In this document: positions 35,338-42,813 of the stretch, one piece after another
How positions within the stretch are numbered: position 1 is the first letter of the stretch
Layout of the letters: every line of letters starts with the position of its first letter
DNA from: Anaerolineales bacterium
GTDB lineage: Bacteria > Chloroflexota > Anaerolineae > Anaerolineales > Villigracilaceae
DNA: 52,219 nucleotides
Assembly: GCA_023382575.1 (NCBI GenBank)
Contig: JAHDWC010000006.1
Location: 1 to 52,219, forward strand
Reading direction: 5' to 3'
The notes under the pieces: model-generated
The model's input: only the letters and a program-made list of their open reading frames with translations
Told to the model about the DNA's origin: nothing
Databases searched by the model: none
Program-made: the position numbers and the translations under genes

Positions 35338-36330
35338 TTGCCCCGATCACTGAAGAACGGGGAGGTCCTGCGTGACCGTTACGTTGTCCGTGAACAGATC
35401 GGGCAGGGCGGCACAGGCAATATTTACCTTGCAGAAGATCTGCGCCTGCAAGGGCGTCTTTGCGCCGTCAAAGAAGTGGAGCACAACCAGGCCCTCTCCC
35501 CAGAAATGCTTGCACAAGCCCGCGAACAATTCTTTCGTGAGGCGTCTGTGCTTGCACGCCTCGATCACCCCAACCTGCCCAAAGTCTCCGATTATTTTGC
35601 CGAGGGCATTCGCGATTACCTCATCATGGACTATGTCCCCGGCAAGGATCTGCGCGAGCGCATGCAAGAGGCGCGCCGTAACAACACCTTCCTCTCAGAA
35701 AATGAAGTGTTACGCTGGGCGGTGCAAATCGCAGACGCTCTGAACTACATGCACCATCAAGAGCCGCCCATCGTCCATCGCGACATCAAACCCAGCAATA
35801 TCAAAATTACGCCGAGTGGTTTGGTCAAACTGGTGGATTTTGGATTGGTCAAGATCATGGCGCCCGATGAGGTCACTATCACGGTCATCCACGGGCAAGG
35901 CACTGCGCTGTATACTCCGCTGGAGCAATATGGCGGCGACGATACTCACACCGACCCCAGAGCGGATATTTTCTCTTTCGGGGCGACTCTTTACCACCTC
36001 CTGACAAACGAACCTCCCGCCGAAGTGCGGAAGCGCTTCCTTAATTCCCGCAACCTGGCCCCGCCCAGAGACATTAATCCACGCCTCAGCCCTCACATAG
36101 AGCGAGCCATCCTGTGGGCAATGTCACTGCACCCTGATGACCGCCCTGCGAACGTGCTTGCCTTCCGCGATGCGCTCATCGGCAAGCAGGATGCGCCCTC
36201 CAACTTTGAGATGGATCGGCTAAGTTTTGATATGCCGAAGATCAACATCATCACCCCTGAGCAAATTGTGGGCTACACTGCGGTGGGATTGTTCCTTTTA
36301 GGTTTGGTCACAACATTGTTGAGATCGTAA
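35338..36330 (+). CDS. Serine/threonine protein kinase with C-terminal membrane helix
   Basis: 330 residues from a TTG start (35338), supported by AAGGAG five bases upstream. The kinase domain covers ~12-275: GQGGTGNIYLAED, the Lys in CAVKEV, HRDIKPSNIKI, DFGLVKI, and GTALYTPLEQYGG in the activation segment. The C-terminal helix (~307-325, GLFLLGLVTTLL) anchors it with the kinase inside; only a few residues remain beyond it, so it has no outer sensor domain. It is divergent from the FHA regulator, its likely substrate or reader. Confidence 0.9.
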   Translation: MPRSLKNGEVLRDRYVVREQIGQGGTGNIYLAEDLRLQGRLCAVKEVEHNQALSPEMLAQAREQFFREASVLARLDHPNLPKVSDYFAEGIRDYLIMDYVPGKDLRERMQEARRNNTFLSENEVLRWAVQIADALNYMHHQEPPIVHRDIKPSNIKITPSGLVKLVDFGLVKIMAPDEVTITVIHGQGTALYTPLEQYGGDDTHTDPRADIFSFGATLYHLLTNEPPAEVRKRFLNSRNLAPPRDINPRLSPHIERAILWAMSLHPDDRPANVLAFRDALIGKQDAPSNFEMDRLSFDMPKINIITPEQIVGYTAVGLFLLGLVTTLLRS

Positions 36331-36343
36331 AACTTCTGTGAAC

Positions 36344-36375
36344 AAAAATGGCGTCCATTTACGGACGCCATTTTT
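36344..36375. terminator. Bidirectional rho-independent terminator between the Ser/Thr kinase gene and ttuA
   Basis: A 13-bp stem (AAAAATGGCGTCC arm) with the loop ATTTAC; A- and T-runs on both sides serve both convergent genes. Confidence 0.9.
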
Positions 36376-37313
36376 TATTGCGTTTCGGCTTTTGCCTTTT
36401 CCATCAAGCGGCAAAACGAACACAACCCCGGCGCAGATGTGGCTTGTCCACATTCCGGGCAGGCGTTCAAATTCTTCCGGTCTGTTTCTTTTGATATGAA
36501 TAGTTCGCCGCTTTGTTTGGCATCCAGGAACTTGATATAAAACGTCAGTTTTGCGCCGGGTCGGGCAGTTTCCAACTGATTGAGCGCTTCTTTATAAAAT
36601 ATCTGCTGTGACCCCACAGCAAACGGACATTCCTCATAAATATATTCGATGCCTCTGGCGATGGCGTAGGCGGTCATCTCGCGTTCATAGAAGCGGCACA
36701 ATGGTTTGACTTTGCGCGCCAAACCATCCGATTCAGGCAGGACAGGTCCCTGCCGCAGTAAATAGTCAGATGACCAACTCAACGTGTTGCCAAAGAGAAC
36801 AGCCGCTTCATCGTCGAGGTTGTGCCCTGTCGTGAGAACGTCATATCCCAAGTCCCGCGCGATGCGATTCATTTCATGGCGTTTCGCCAATCCGCAAACA
36901 GCACATGGTTTGCCATGTCCGCGATGACTGATATTAGCCAACACCGGGATGGAATGACCATATTCTTTTTCAACATCGACAATATGGAGTTTGAGATTAT
37001 TTTCCTGCGCAAATTTTTCGGTCAGCCGCTGAGATTCGTGCGAATACCCGATGCCACCGTCGATGCCAAGTCCGAGATACAGCCCATCTGCTTGATAACC
37101 CAGACGGGCGAGAATATCCCACAACGAAAGCGAATCCTTGCCGCCTGAAACTGCCACAAGGATCTTTTCATTGCGGTTAAACATGCGATATTTTTTTATG
37201 AACCGTTCTGTCTGTTCGGGAATCCACTCAAGGAAGTGATCCTTGCACAACGCCAGCTTGTGTTGGCGCATATGGATGGAGGCTTTTCCGCCGCACTTCT
37301 TACACTTCATCAT
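36375..37313 (-). CDS. ttuA: tRNA 2-thiolation ATPase, TtuA/NcsA type
   Basis: 312 residues from the ATG overlapping the ttuB stop by one base (TGATG). The N-terminal zinc finger has CKKC and a later C-K-D-H; the PP-loop is SGGKDS (~57-62); the iron-sulfur cysteines are in KPCAVCG and EECPF; a C-terminal zinc site CPEC...CSFC closes the protein. It adenylates a tRNA uridine or m5U and thiolates it using sulfur from a ubiquitin-like carrier. The adjacent TtuB-like gene supports TtuA, which makes 2-thio-ribothymidine at position 54. The archaeal/eukaryotic-type U34 thiolase NcsA is the alternative. Confidence 0.85.
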   Translation of the reverse strand: MMKCKKCGGKASIHMRQHKLALCKDHFLEWIPEQTERFIKKYRMFNRNEKILVAVSGGKDSLSLWDILARLGYQADGLYLGLGIDGGIGYSHESQRLTEKFAQENNLKLHIVDVEKEYGHSIPVLANISHRGHGKPCAVCGLAKRHEMNRIARDLGYDVLTTGHNLDDEAAVLFGNTLSWSSDYLLRQGPVLPESDGLARKVKPLCRFYEREMTAYAIARGIEYIYEECPFAVGSQQIFYKEALNQLETARPGAKLTFYIKFLDAKQSGELFISKETDRKNLNACPECGQATSAPGLCSFCRLMEKAKAETQ

Positions 37314-37507
37314 CAACCGCCTGAAATTACAGCGACCAGTTTGACAACATCCCCATCGTTCAATATCTCATCATCTGTAATCATCTCGCCGTTCCGTGTG
37401 GCGATGACCGATTCAGGGACGATGTTGCATTTCTTTAAAGCATCCAGTAAAGCCATCCCGGCTTTGACTTCATATTCTTTATTCCGCAAAATCAATTTAA
37501 CCGTCAT
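37313..37507 (-). CDS. ttuB: Ubiquitin-like sulfur carrier protein (TtuB/ThiS/MoaD family)
   Basis: 64 residues from MTVKLILRNKEYEV, with AGGAG upstream; a longer in-frame reading is not needed. The beta-grasp fold is typical and the protein ends in Gly-Gly (AVISGG), the site of thiocarboxylation. Translation is coupled to ttuA through TGATG. It should deliver sulfur to TtuA after activation by a ThiF/TtuC-like E1 enzyme, which is not in this window. Confidence 0.85.
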   Translation of the reverse strand: MTVKLILRNKEYEVKAGMALLDALKKCNIVPESVIATRNGEMITDDEILNDGDVVKLVAVISGG

Positions 37508-37551
37508 GGAACTCCTAAGGGGAGGTAATTCTACCACGCCCAATCGTCACC

Positions 37552-37580
37552 TTGACATTCATCCGCGCATGACGTAGCAT
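37552..37580 (+). promoter_or_regulatory. Promoter for the GT4 glycosyltransferase gene, leaderless
   Basis: A perfect TTGACA and TAGCAT are 17 bases apart. Only six bases separate the -10 from the ATG at 37587, and no ribosome site is present, so a leaderless mRNA is predicted. Confidence 0.7.
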
Positions 37581-37586
37581 AGTTAT

Positions 37587-38789
37587 ATGCGCATTGGAAT
37601 GATGGTCGACAGTTACAAACCGTATATCAGCGGGATCACAAACTACGTCGAGATCAACAAGCAATATCTCGAAGAGGCGGGACATGACGTCTTCGTCTTC
37701 ACGTTTGGCGACCTGGACTACAAAGACCAGGAAAAGAATATCATCCGCAGTCCCGGCCTGCCGCTGGCAGATACGGGATTTTATCTTTCCATGCGGTATT
37801 CACGCGCAGCGAAAAAAATATTGCAAACCATGGACATTGTCCATGTACATCACCCCTTCCTAAGCGGACGGCTCGCCCTGCGCTATTGCCGTCCTATCAA
37901 AATTCCCATTGTGTATACCAACCACACTCGCTACGACCTGTATGCACAAACATATCTACCGATGATGCCGGAGGAAGTCAGCCAGGGGCTTTTGCAATCT
38001 TATATGCCTTCTTTCTGCAAAGCTGTAGACATGGTCATCACACCATCGGAAGGCATGGAAAAAGTCCTGCGTGAGTTAAAGGTCGAAAGCGAGATCGAGG
38101 TCGTACCCAACGGCGTGGACTTAAAAAGCTTTCAGTCTGCGACGGCGCTTCCGCGCGAAAAATTTGGCTACAAGTCAGACGACATCCTGCTCGTCTATGC
38201 GGGGCGCATCGCGTTGGAAAAAAATCTGCCATTCTTATTGGAGTCGTTCACCGGAATCGCAAAAGCCATTCCTAACGTCTACCTCCTCTTGATCGGAGGC
38301 GGCGTGCAACCATATGAGGAAGAGATCCGCTCGCTCATCAACGAATTAAATCTCTCCGACCGCGTCAAGATGACGGGCAGAATTCCGTACGACCAGTTGC
38401 CGTCTCATCTTGCCATGTGTGATATTTTCACCACTGCCTCGGTTACCGAGGTCCATCCGCTGTCCGTAATTGAGGCGATGGGCGCAGGCTTGGCAGTGAT
38501 GGGAATCGAATCCGTCGGCGTTGGCGACACAATCGAAGATGGCGTGACTGGATTCCTTTCGACGAATGACATGCCTGCCTTCACCGCTAAACTGACCCGC
38601 CTCTGTCTTGACGTGGAGCTGCGCAAGCAAATGAGCCATTCCGCCCGTGAAGCGTCACGCGTTTACGCCATCGAGCGGACTACTGACATTATGCTCAAGC
38701 ATTACGAGCGATTAGTCGCCGAATCCGTGCCGCGTAAAAGCAATTGGCGCACCCGTCTGCGTGGTTTTATGGAACGCTTCATTTCATGA
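37587..38789 (+). CDS. GT4-family glycosyltransferase (glycolipid-type)
   Basis: 400 residues. The N-terminal MRIGMMVDSYKPYISGI is typical of GT4 diacylglycerol glucosyltransferases and PimB-like enzymes; HVHHPF, TPSEGMEKVL, VVPNGVD, YAGRIALEKN and the TEVHPLSVIEAMGAG sugar-nucleotide region are present. It probably adds a hexose from a nucleotide sugar to a membrane lipid. The C-terminus is basic. It overlaps yraN by four bases (ATGA). Confidence 0.85.
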   Translation: MRIGMMVDSYKPYISGITNYVEINKQYLEEAGHDVFVFTFGDLDYKDQEKNIIRSPGLPLADTGFYLSMRYSRAAKKILQTMDIVHVHHPFLSGRLALRYCRPIKIPIVYTNHTRYDLYAQTYLPMMPEEVSQGLLQSYMPSFCKAVDMVITPSEGMEKVLRELKVESEIEVVPNGVDLKSFQSATALPREKFGYKSDDILLVYAGRIALEKNLPFLLESFTGIAKAIPNVYLLLIGGGVQPYEEEIRSLINELNLSDRVKMTGRIPYDQLPSHLAMCDIFTTASVTEVHPLSVIEAMGAGLAVMGIESVGVGDTIEDGVTGFLSTNDMPAFTAKLTRLCLDVELRKQMSHSAREASRVYAIERTTDIMLKHYERLVAESVPRKSNWRTRLRGFMERFIS

Positions 38790-39139
38790 GCAAGCACAAT
38801 CAGAGGGTTGGCACATGGGGCGAGGAAGTCGCTGCCCAATGGCTGCTCAAACACGAGCATGAGATCATCGCCCGCAACGTCCGCACCCCATATGGAGAAA
38901 TTGACATTGTGGCGCGTCAGGGCGATGTGACCATTTTCGTCGAGGTCAAGACACTAACGTCGAAGCAGAATTTTCTGCCTGAGCATCAGATCACTGCCCG
39001 CAAGCGCGAACACATGCTCAACGCCGCGCAGCACTTCGCGGCTGAACATCAGATCGATCATCTGCAAATTGATGTCATTGCCGTGGAAGGCAAACCCGGT
39101 GGAACGCCGGTCATCACCCATTTTGAGAACGCCGTCTAA
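38786..39139 (+). CDS. yraN: YraN-family (UPF0102) nuclease-like protein
   Basis: 117 residues from MSKHNQRVGTWGEEVA. The start overlaps the glycosyltransferase stop (ATGA). GTWGEEVAAQWLLK, IARNVRTPYGEIDIVARQGD and FVEVKTL carry the Glu, Asp and Glu-x-Lys set of the PD-(D/E)xK nuclease fold. The cellular role of this widespread family is not settled; Holliday-junction or recombination functions have been proposed. It is translationally coupled to the upstream gene. Confidence 0.9.
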   Translation: MSKHNQRVGTWGEEVAAQWLLKHEHEIIARNVRTPYGEIDIVARQGDVTIFVEVKTLTSKQNFLPEHQITARKREHMLNAAQHFAAEHQIDHLQIDVIAVEGKPGGTPVITHFENAV

Positions 39140-39172
39140 CCGTTCTCTCAGTAATTCCACAGTTCTTTAGTA

Positions 39173-39178
39173 TATAAT
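39173..39178 (+). promoter_or_regulatory. -10 box (TATAAT) for the GH25/NAGPA gene
   Basis: A perfect TATAAT ~75 bases upstream of the start codon at 39254, within an A+T-rich stretch. No good -35 is seen. Confidence 0.5.
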
Positions 39179-39253
39179 TAATATACACGCAATCCCTGAA
39201 GCAGGCTTGAATCCGCAATCCTGCCTGTCCATGTTACAACACGGAGGCTTATT

Positions 39254-41734
39254 ATGGCGAATGTTATTGGACCAGATGTCAGCTTTTACCAGGATGATCC
39301 CCAAACCCCACAAGGCATTGACTTTGTCAAAATGCGTTCGAAGGCGGCGTATGTCATCATCCGCGCCGGACAAAACTTATGGGGCGACCGCGACTTCAAG
39401 GTCAATTGGCGCGAATCGAAAATTGCCGGTCTGCCACGCGGCACGTACTGGTTTTACGATAGCCGCATAGAACCGAAGCGTCAAGCTGAGAAATGGATCT
39501 CCATGTTCGAAGGCAGCGGTTTCGGGGAATTGCCGCTCTTCGGCGATTTCGAAGACAACTACAACGGTCCCTACAAAGGCTGGAAGAACTGGTATACCTT
39601 CCTCGAACGCGTCAAGGAACTGGCGCCCGGCAAAGAGATCGGCGTGTATACCGGCTACTATTACTGGCGGGAAAATACAGAAGCGGTTGGCATCCCCACG
39701 GCTTCCCTTAACTACTTCAAACAATATCCGCTTTGGATCGCAAATTATGGCGTCACCAATCCCCTCGTGCCTAAACCGTGGAACACCTGGACCTTCTGGC
39801 AATTCACCGACAACGGCGACGGCACCATTTACGGCGTGGAAAGTCTCAACATCGACCTGAACTACTTCAATGGTGATATAGATGCGTTCCGCGGGCGTTT
39901 TGGGCTGAGCGACACGCCCATCCCCGATCCTGTTCCCAGCAAATTCCTGCGTGTCACAGTTCCATCGCTCAAAGTCCGCGAAGGGCCAGGTCTTGGCTAT
40001 ACACAAATTGGAAGCATTCTTTTGAACGAGGTCGTCGAAGAAGTCGATTCAAACGAAGACAAGACTTGGTTGAAAGTCCGCAAGCAGGATGATAGCTTAA
40101 CCGGATGGAGTTTCGCCGCCTATTTGCAACGCCTCAGCGCCTCACCCGAACCGGAACCTGAACCAGAACCCGAGCCTGAGCCCGAACCTGAACCGGAACC
40201 CGAGCCTGAACCGGAACCTGAACCGGAACCGGAACCGGAACCGGAACCGGAACCCGAGCCAACCGGAAAGTGGTATCGCGTGACCGTCGCCTCGCTGCGC
40301 GTGCGCGAAGGTCCTTCCACGAACGCGCTTCAAATTGGCAGCGTCACACTGAATGAAGTGGTGGAAGAAGTTGGTGCAACCACAGATCGCTCGTGGCTGC
40401 AAATCCGCAAACAGGATGGCAGCCTAACCGGTTGGAGCGCGAGCGCATATCTCACACCTGCGCCTGCCCCCACGCCTCCTCCTGAAGAGGAAGATGAAAA
40501 CTGGTATCGAGTCACCGCTGCTTCGCTGAAAGTGCGCGAAGGTCCCGGTTTGGATTTCGAATCCATTGGACTGGTTTACTTCGGCGAGATCGTCGAACGC
40601 CTCTCCGCAAACACTGACGGCTCATGGTTCAGAATCCGCAACCAGGCCGGCACGTTGGTCGGGTGGAGTTCAAGCGAGTATTTGGTCAGCGTACACTCGC
40701 CCACTCCAGAAGAGCCCCCTGCCACAACACCTGTCCCTGAACACAAGGATAAGAACTGGTATAGGATCAATACCACTACATTAAACGTCCGCGAAGCGCC
40801 GAATCTTTCGAGCAAGGTCGTCGCTAAATTGTACAAAAATGACACTGTACCCGCCTTGGACGATACGTCAAATTCAGGCTGGGCTCAAATCCAAAAGCTG
40901 GATGGTCAGATCGGCTGGTGTTCAAAAGATTATCTCGTCAAAATCACTACAGCAGACAGACCCACTTCCATCACGCAGAATATCAACACTGGCATCACGT
41001 ACCTGCGAAAGGATTTGACCACTCCGCGCCAGATCGTTGTGCATGTGCTCGCCATTGACCTGCAAACGGCAAAGCTGGAATTCCTCGTCACGCCTTCATC
41101 GAATAACACGGATGTGATCTGTACGCGCACGACTTCGCAATTCCTCGAGGAGTTCAAGGTTCACGCGGCGATCAACGGCGGATATTTCAGCTATCTCGAT
41201 TCTTCCTACGATCCCGCCACTCTGTGTCCAAATGGAGGCGATCCAGTCCGCATCAGTGACTATGCCGCTTCGCGCGGGAAAATCTATTCGCCGAAGAAAA
41301 CCGCTCAACCGGTCATCTACATTGGGCAGAAGAACCAAGTCACCTTCAATAAGGAGCAAGGCAGGGTCTTCAATGCCATCTCGGGTGACCGTATGGTGGT
41401 ACAGGATGGCAAAGTGGTGAAAAACCTCGCGGCACAGGACCCAAATCCGCGCACAGCAATGGGACTGAGCCGTAATGGTCGTTGGTTGACTCTAATGGTC
41501 GTGGATGGACGTCAGGCTACCTATAGCGAAGGTGTAACCTTCCCCGAACTAGCAGAGTTGCTAATTTCCTATGGCGTCCATACTGGCGTCAACATGGATG
41601 GCGGCGGTTCATCCGCGATGGCAATCCGCGGATTTGACGGCAAGGCGCGCGTCCTCAACTCCCCCATCGACATGGGAAAACCCGGGCGAGAGCGCCTCGT
41701 CGGCAATCACCTGGGTTTGTTTATCAAACCGTAA
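39254..41734 (+). CDS. GH25 muramidase, four SH3 domains and phosphodiester glycosidase (NAGPA) domain
   Basis: 826 residues. GH25 domain (~1-220): GPDVSFYQ at the start, Asp98 and Glu100 in GDFED as the active-site pair, and WQFTDNGDG near the end. Four SH3-like domains lie at ~232-296, 338-400, 417-482 and 500-563, each with (K/R)VREGP or NVREAP. A 38-residue Glu-Pro dipeptide spacer (299-336) separates SH3-1 and SH3-2. The C-terminal NAGPA domain (~575-826) has AAINGGYF and [10 protein letters not shown]. It should cleave peptidoglycan and remove a capping sugar from phosphodiester-linked glycans. The ribosome site is CGGAGG. No signal peptide is seen, which is odd for such domains. Confidence 0.88.
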   Translation: MANVIGPDVSFYQDDPQTPQGIDFVKMRSKAAYVIIRAGQNLWGDRDFKVNWRESKIAGLPRGTYWFYDSRIEPKRQAEKWISMFEGSGFGELPLFGDFEDNYNGPYKGWKNWYTFLERVKELAPGKEIGVYTGYYYWRENTEAVGIPTASLNYFKQYPLWIANYGVTNPLVPKPWNTWTFWQFTDNGDGTIYGVESLNIDLNYFNGDIDAFRGRFGLSDTPIPDPVPSKFLRVTVPSLKVREGPGLGYTQIGSILLNEVVEEVDSNEDKTWLKVRKQDDSLTGWSFAAYLQRLSASPEPEPEPEPEPEPEPEPEPEPEPEPEPEPEPEPEPEPEPTGKWYRVTVASLRVREGPSTNALQIGSVTLNEVVEEVGATTDRSWLQIRKQDGSLTGWSASAYLTPAPAPTPPPEEEDENWYRVTAASLKVREGPGLDFESIGLVYFGEIVERLSANTDGSWFRIRNQAGTLVGWSSSEYLVSVHSPTPEEPPATTPVPEHKDKNWYRINTTTLNVREAPNLSSKVVAKLYKNDTVPALDDTSNSGWAQIQKLDGQIGWCSKDYLVKITTADRPTSITQNINTGITYLRKDLTTPRQIVVHVLAIDLQTAKLEFLVTPSSNNTDVICTRTTSQFLEEFKVHAAINGGYFSYLDSSYDPATLCPNGGDPVRISDYAASRGKIYSPKKTAQPVIYIGQKNQVTFNKEQGRVFNAISGDRMVVQDGKVVKNLAAQDPNPRTAMGLSRNGRWLTLMVVDGRQATYSEGVTFPELAELLISYGVHTGVNMDGGGSSAMAIRGFDGKARVLNSPIDMGKPGRERLVGNHLGLFIKP
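40148..40261 (+). repeat. Glu-Pro dipeptide repeat (19 units) coded by a 6-base repeat
   Basis: GAA/GAG followed by CC(N) repeats 19 times without interruption in the GH25 gene. The protein is a rigid, negatively charged spacer between SH3 domains. Third-codon positions vary, but runs of identical GAACCG units suggest slippage-driven length variation. Confidence 0.9.
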
Positions 41735-41740
41735 ACTGAT

Positions 41741-41778
41741 AAATAAAAACAGTCCAGATATCTGGACTGTTTTTATTT
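41741..41778. terminator. Bidirectional rho-independent terminator between the GH25 gene and folD
   Basis: A palindrome of 19 bases per arm (AACAGTCCAGAT core) with A- and T-runs on both sides. Confidence 0.9.
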
Positions 41779-41788
41779 TAAGAAGCCT

Positions 41789-42700
41789 TTATTTATCTTG
41801 AATCTCTGCTGCTCTGAGCGTATTTGCCATCAACATGGCAATCGTCATCGGACCAACCCCGCCAGGAACAGGGGTAATGAACCCAGCTACTTCTTTCGCC
41901 TCTTCAAAATTGACGTCGCCCACCAACTTCTGGCGCGGCTTGCCGGTCTTTTGACTGATCACCGGCGTGCCATCGGGGTTGAGCATCGGAATACCGTTGA
42001 TCCCCACATCAATGACCGCAGCGCCGGGTTTGATCCAATCGCCGCGCACCATTTCCGCGCGTCCGATTGCTGCGATAATAATATCCGCATCACGTAGGAC
42101 AGCAGGGATGTCCTTGGTCTTCGAGTGGACTACTGTCACGGTAGCATTTTCTTTAATAAGCAAAAGCGCCGCAGGCATACCGACGATATTCGAACGTCCC
42201 AACACGACAGCATTTGCACCAGAAATCTTCACACCAGCTTCCTTGAGCAGGTAGATACATCCATAAGGCGTGCATGGCACAAACAGAGGTTCGCGTCCCT
42301 TTTGGGCAAGACGTCCCAGGTTGATGGGGGAAAATCCGTCTACATCTTTCTCGATGCTGATAAGTTGTAAGACACGTTCTTCGTCCAAATGACCAGGCAA
42401 TGGCAATTGCACAAGAATGCCGTTCACCTTTGGATCGGCATTCAATTCCTTGATTAATTTTTCCAAATCTTCTTGAGTAATATCCGCTGGAACAGGGTGG
42501 TGAAAGGAAGTCATCCCCAATTCAGCGCAGGCCTTTTGCTTCATGCTGACATATGTCGCCGAGTCGATGCGGTCACCAACCAAAACCGTCGCCAAGCCCG
42601 GCTGAGACTTACCCTCCGCGAGTCGCTTGACCACTTTTTCCTTCACCTCATCACGCACTTTTTGCGCAATGGCAGTTCCGTCAATGAGTTGGGCTGTCAT
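41789..42700 (-). CDS. folD: Bifunctional methylenetetrahydrofolate dehydrogenase/cyclohydrolase
   Basis: 303 residues. The catalytic Lys is in YVSMKQKACAELGM, followed by VQLPLPGHLD, the NADP-binding LGRSNIVGMPAALLL and the C-terminal PVPGGVGPMTIAML. It interconverts 5,10-methylene- and 10-formyl-tetrahydrofolate. The ribosome site is AAAGGAG. A -10 box (TATAAT, 42734-42739 on the - strand) lies ~34 bases upstream, so it is probably transcribed alone rather than with the A+T-rich gene upstream. Confidence 0.96.
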   Translation of the reverse strand: MTAQLIDGTAIAQKVRDEVKEKVVKRLAEGKSQPGLATVLVGDRIDSATYVSMKQKACAELGMTSFHHPVPADITQEDLEKLIKELNADPKVNGILVQLPLPGHLDEERVLQLISIEKDVDGFSPINLGRLAQKGREPLFVPCTPYGCIYLLKEAGVKISGANAVVLGRSNIVGMPAALLLIKENATVTVVHSKTKDIPAVLRDADIIIAAIGRAEMVRGDWIKPGAAVIDVGINGIPMLNPDGTPVISQKTGKPRQKLVGDVNFEEAKEVAGFITPVPGGVGPMTIAMLMANTLRAAEIQDK

Positions 42701-42733
42701 GGGTTTGCTCCTTTATTATGAAATGTCTAACAA

Positions 42734-42739
42734 ATTATA
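42734..42739 (-). promoter_or_regulatory. -10 box (TATAAT) for folD
   Basis: TATAAT on the - strand, ~34 bases before the ATG. AAAGGAG is between them. The -35 is weak. Confidence 0.5.
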
Positions 42740-42813
42740 CAAGTTATCTCATCGGGCTAGATAGTGATATTTGTAATCAACGCATGATAATCATCATCTA
42801 ACGCGAAGCGCTG

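Noticed and set aside
39125-39147. GAGAACG...CGTTCTC hairpin over the yraN stop codon
   Set aside because: A seven-base stem without a T-run; too weak to call a terminator.
40120-40320. A 66-codon Gly-Ser repeat frame on the - strand
   Set aside because: It is simply the complement of the Glu-Pro repeat in the GH25 gene.
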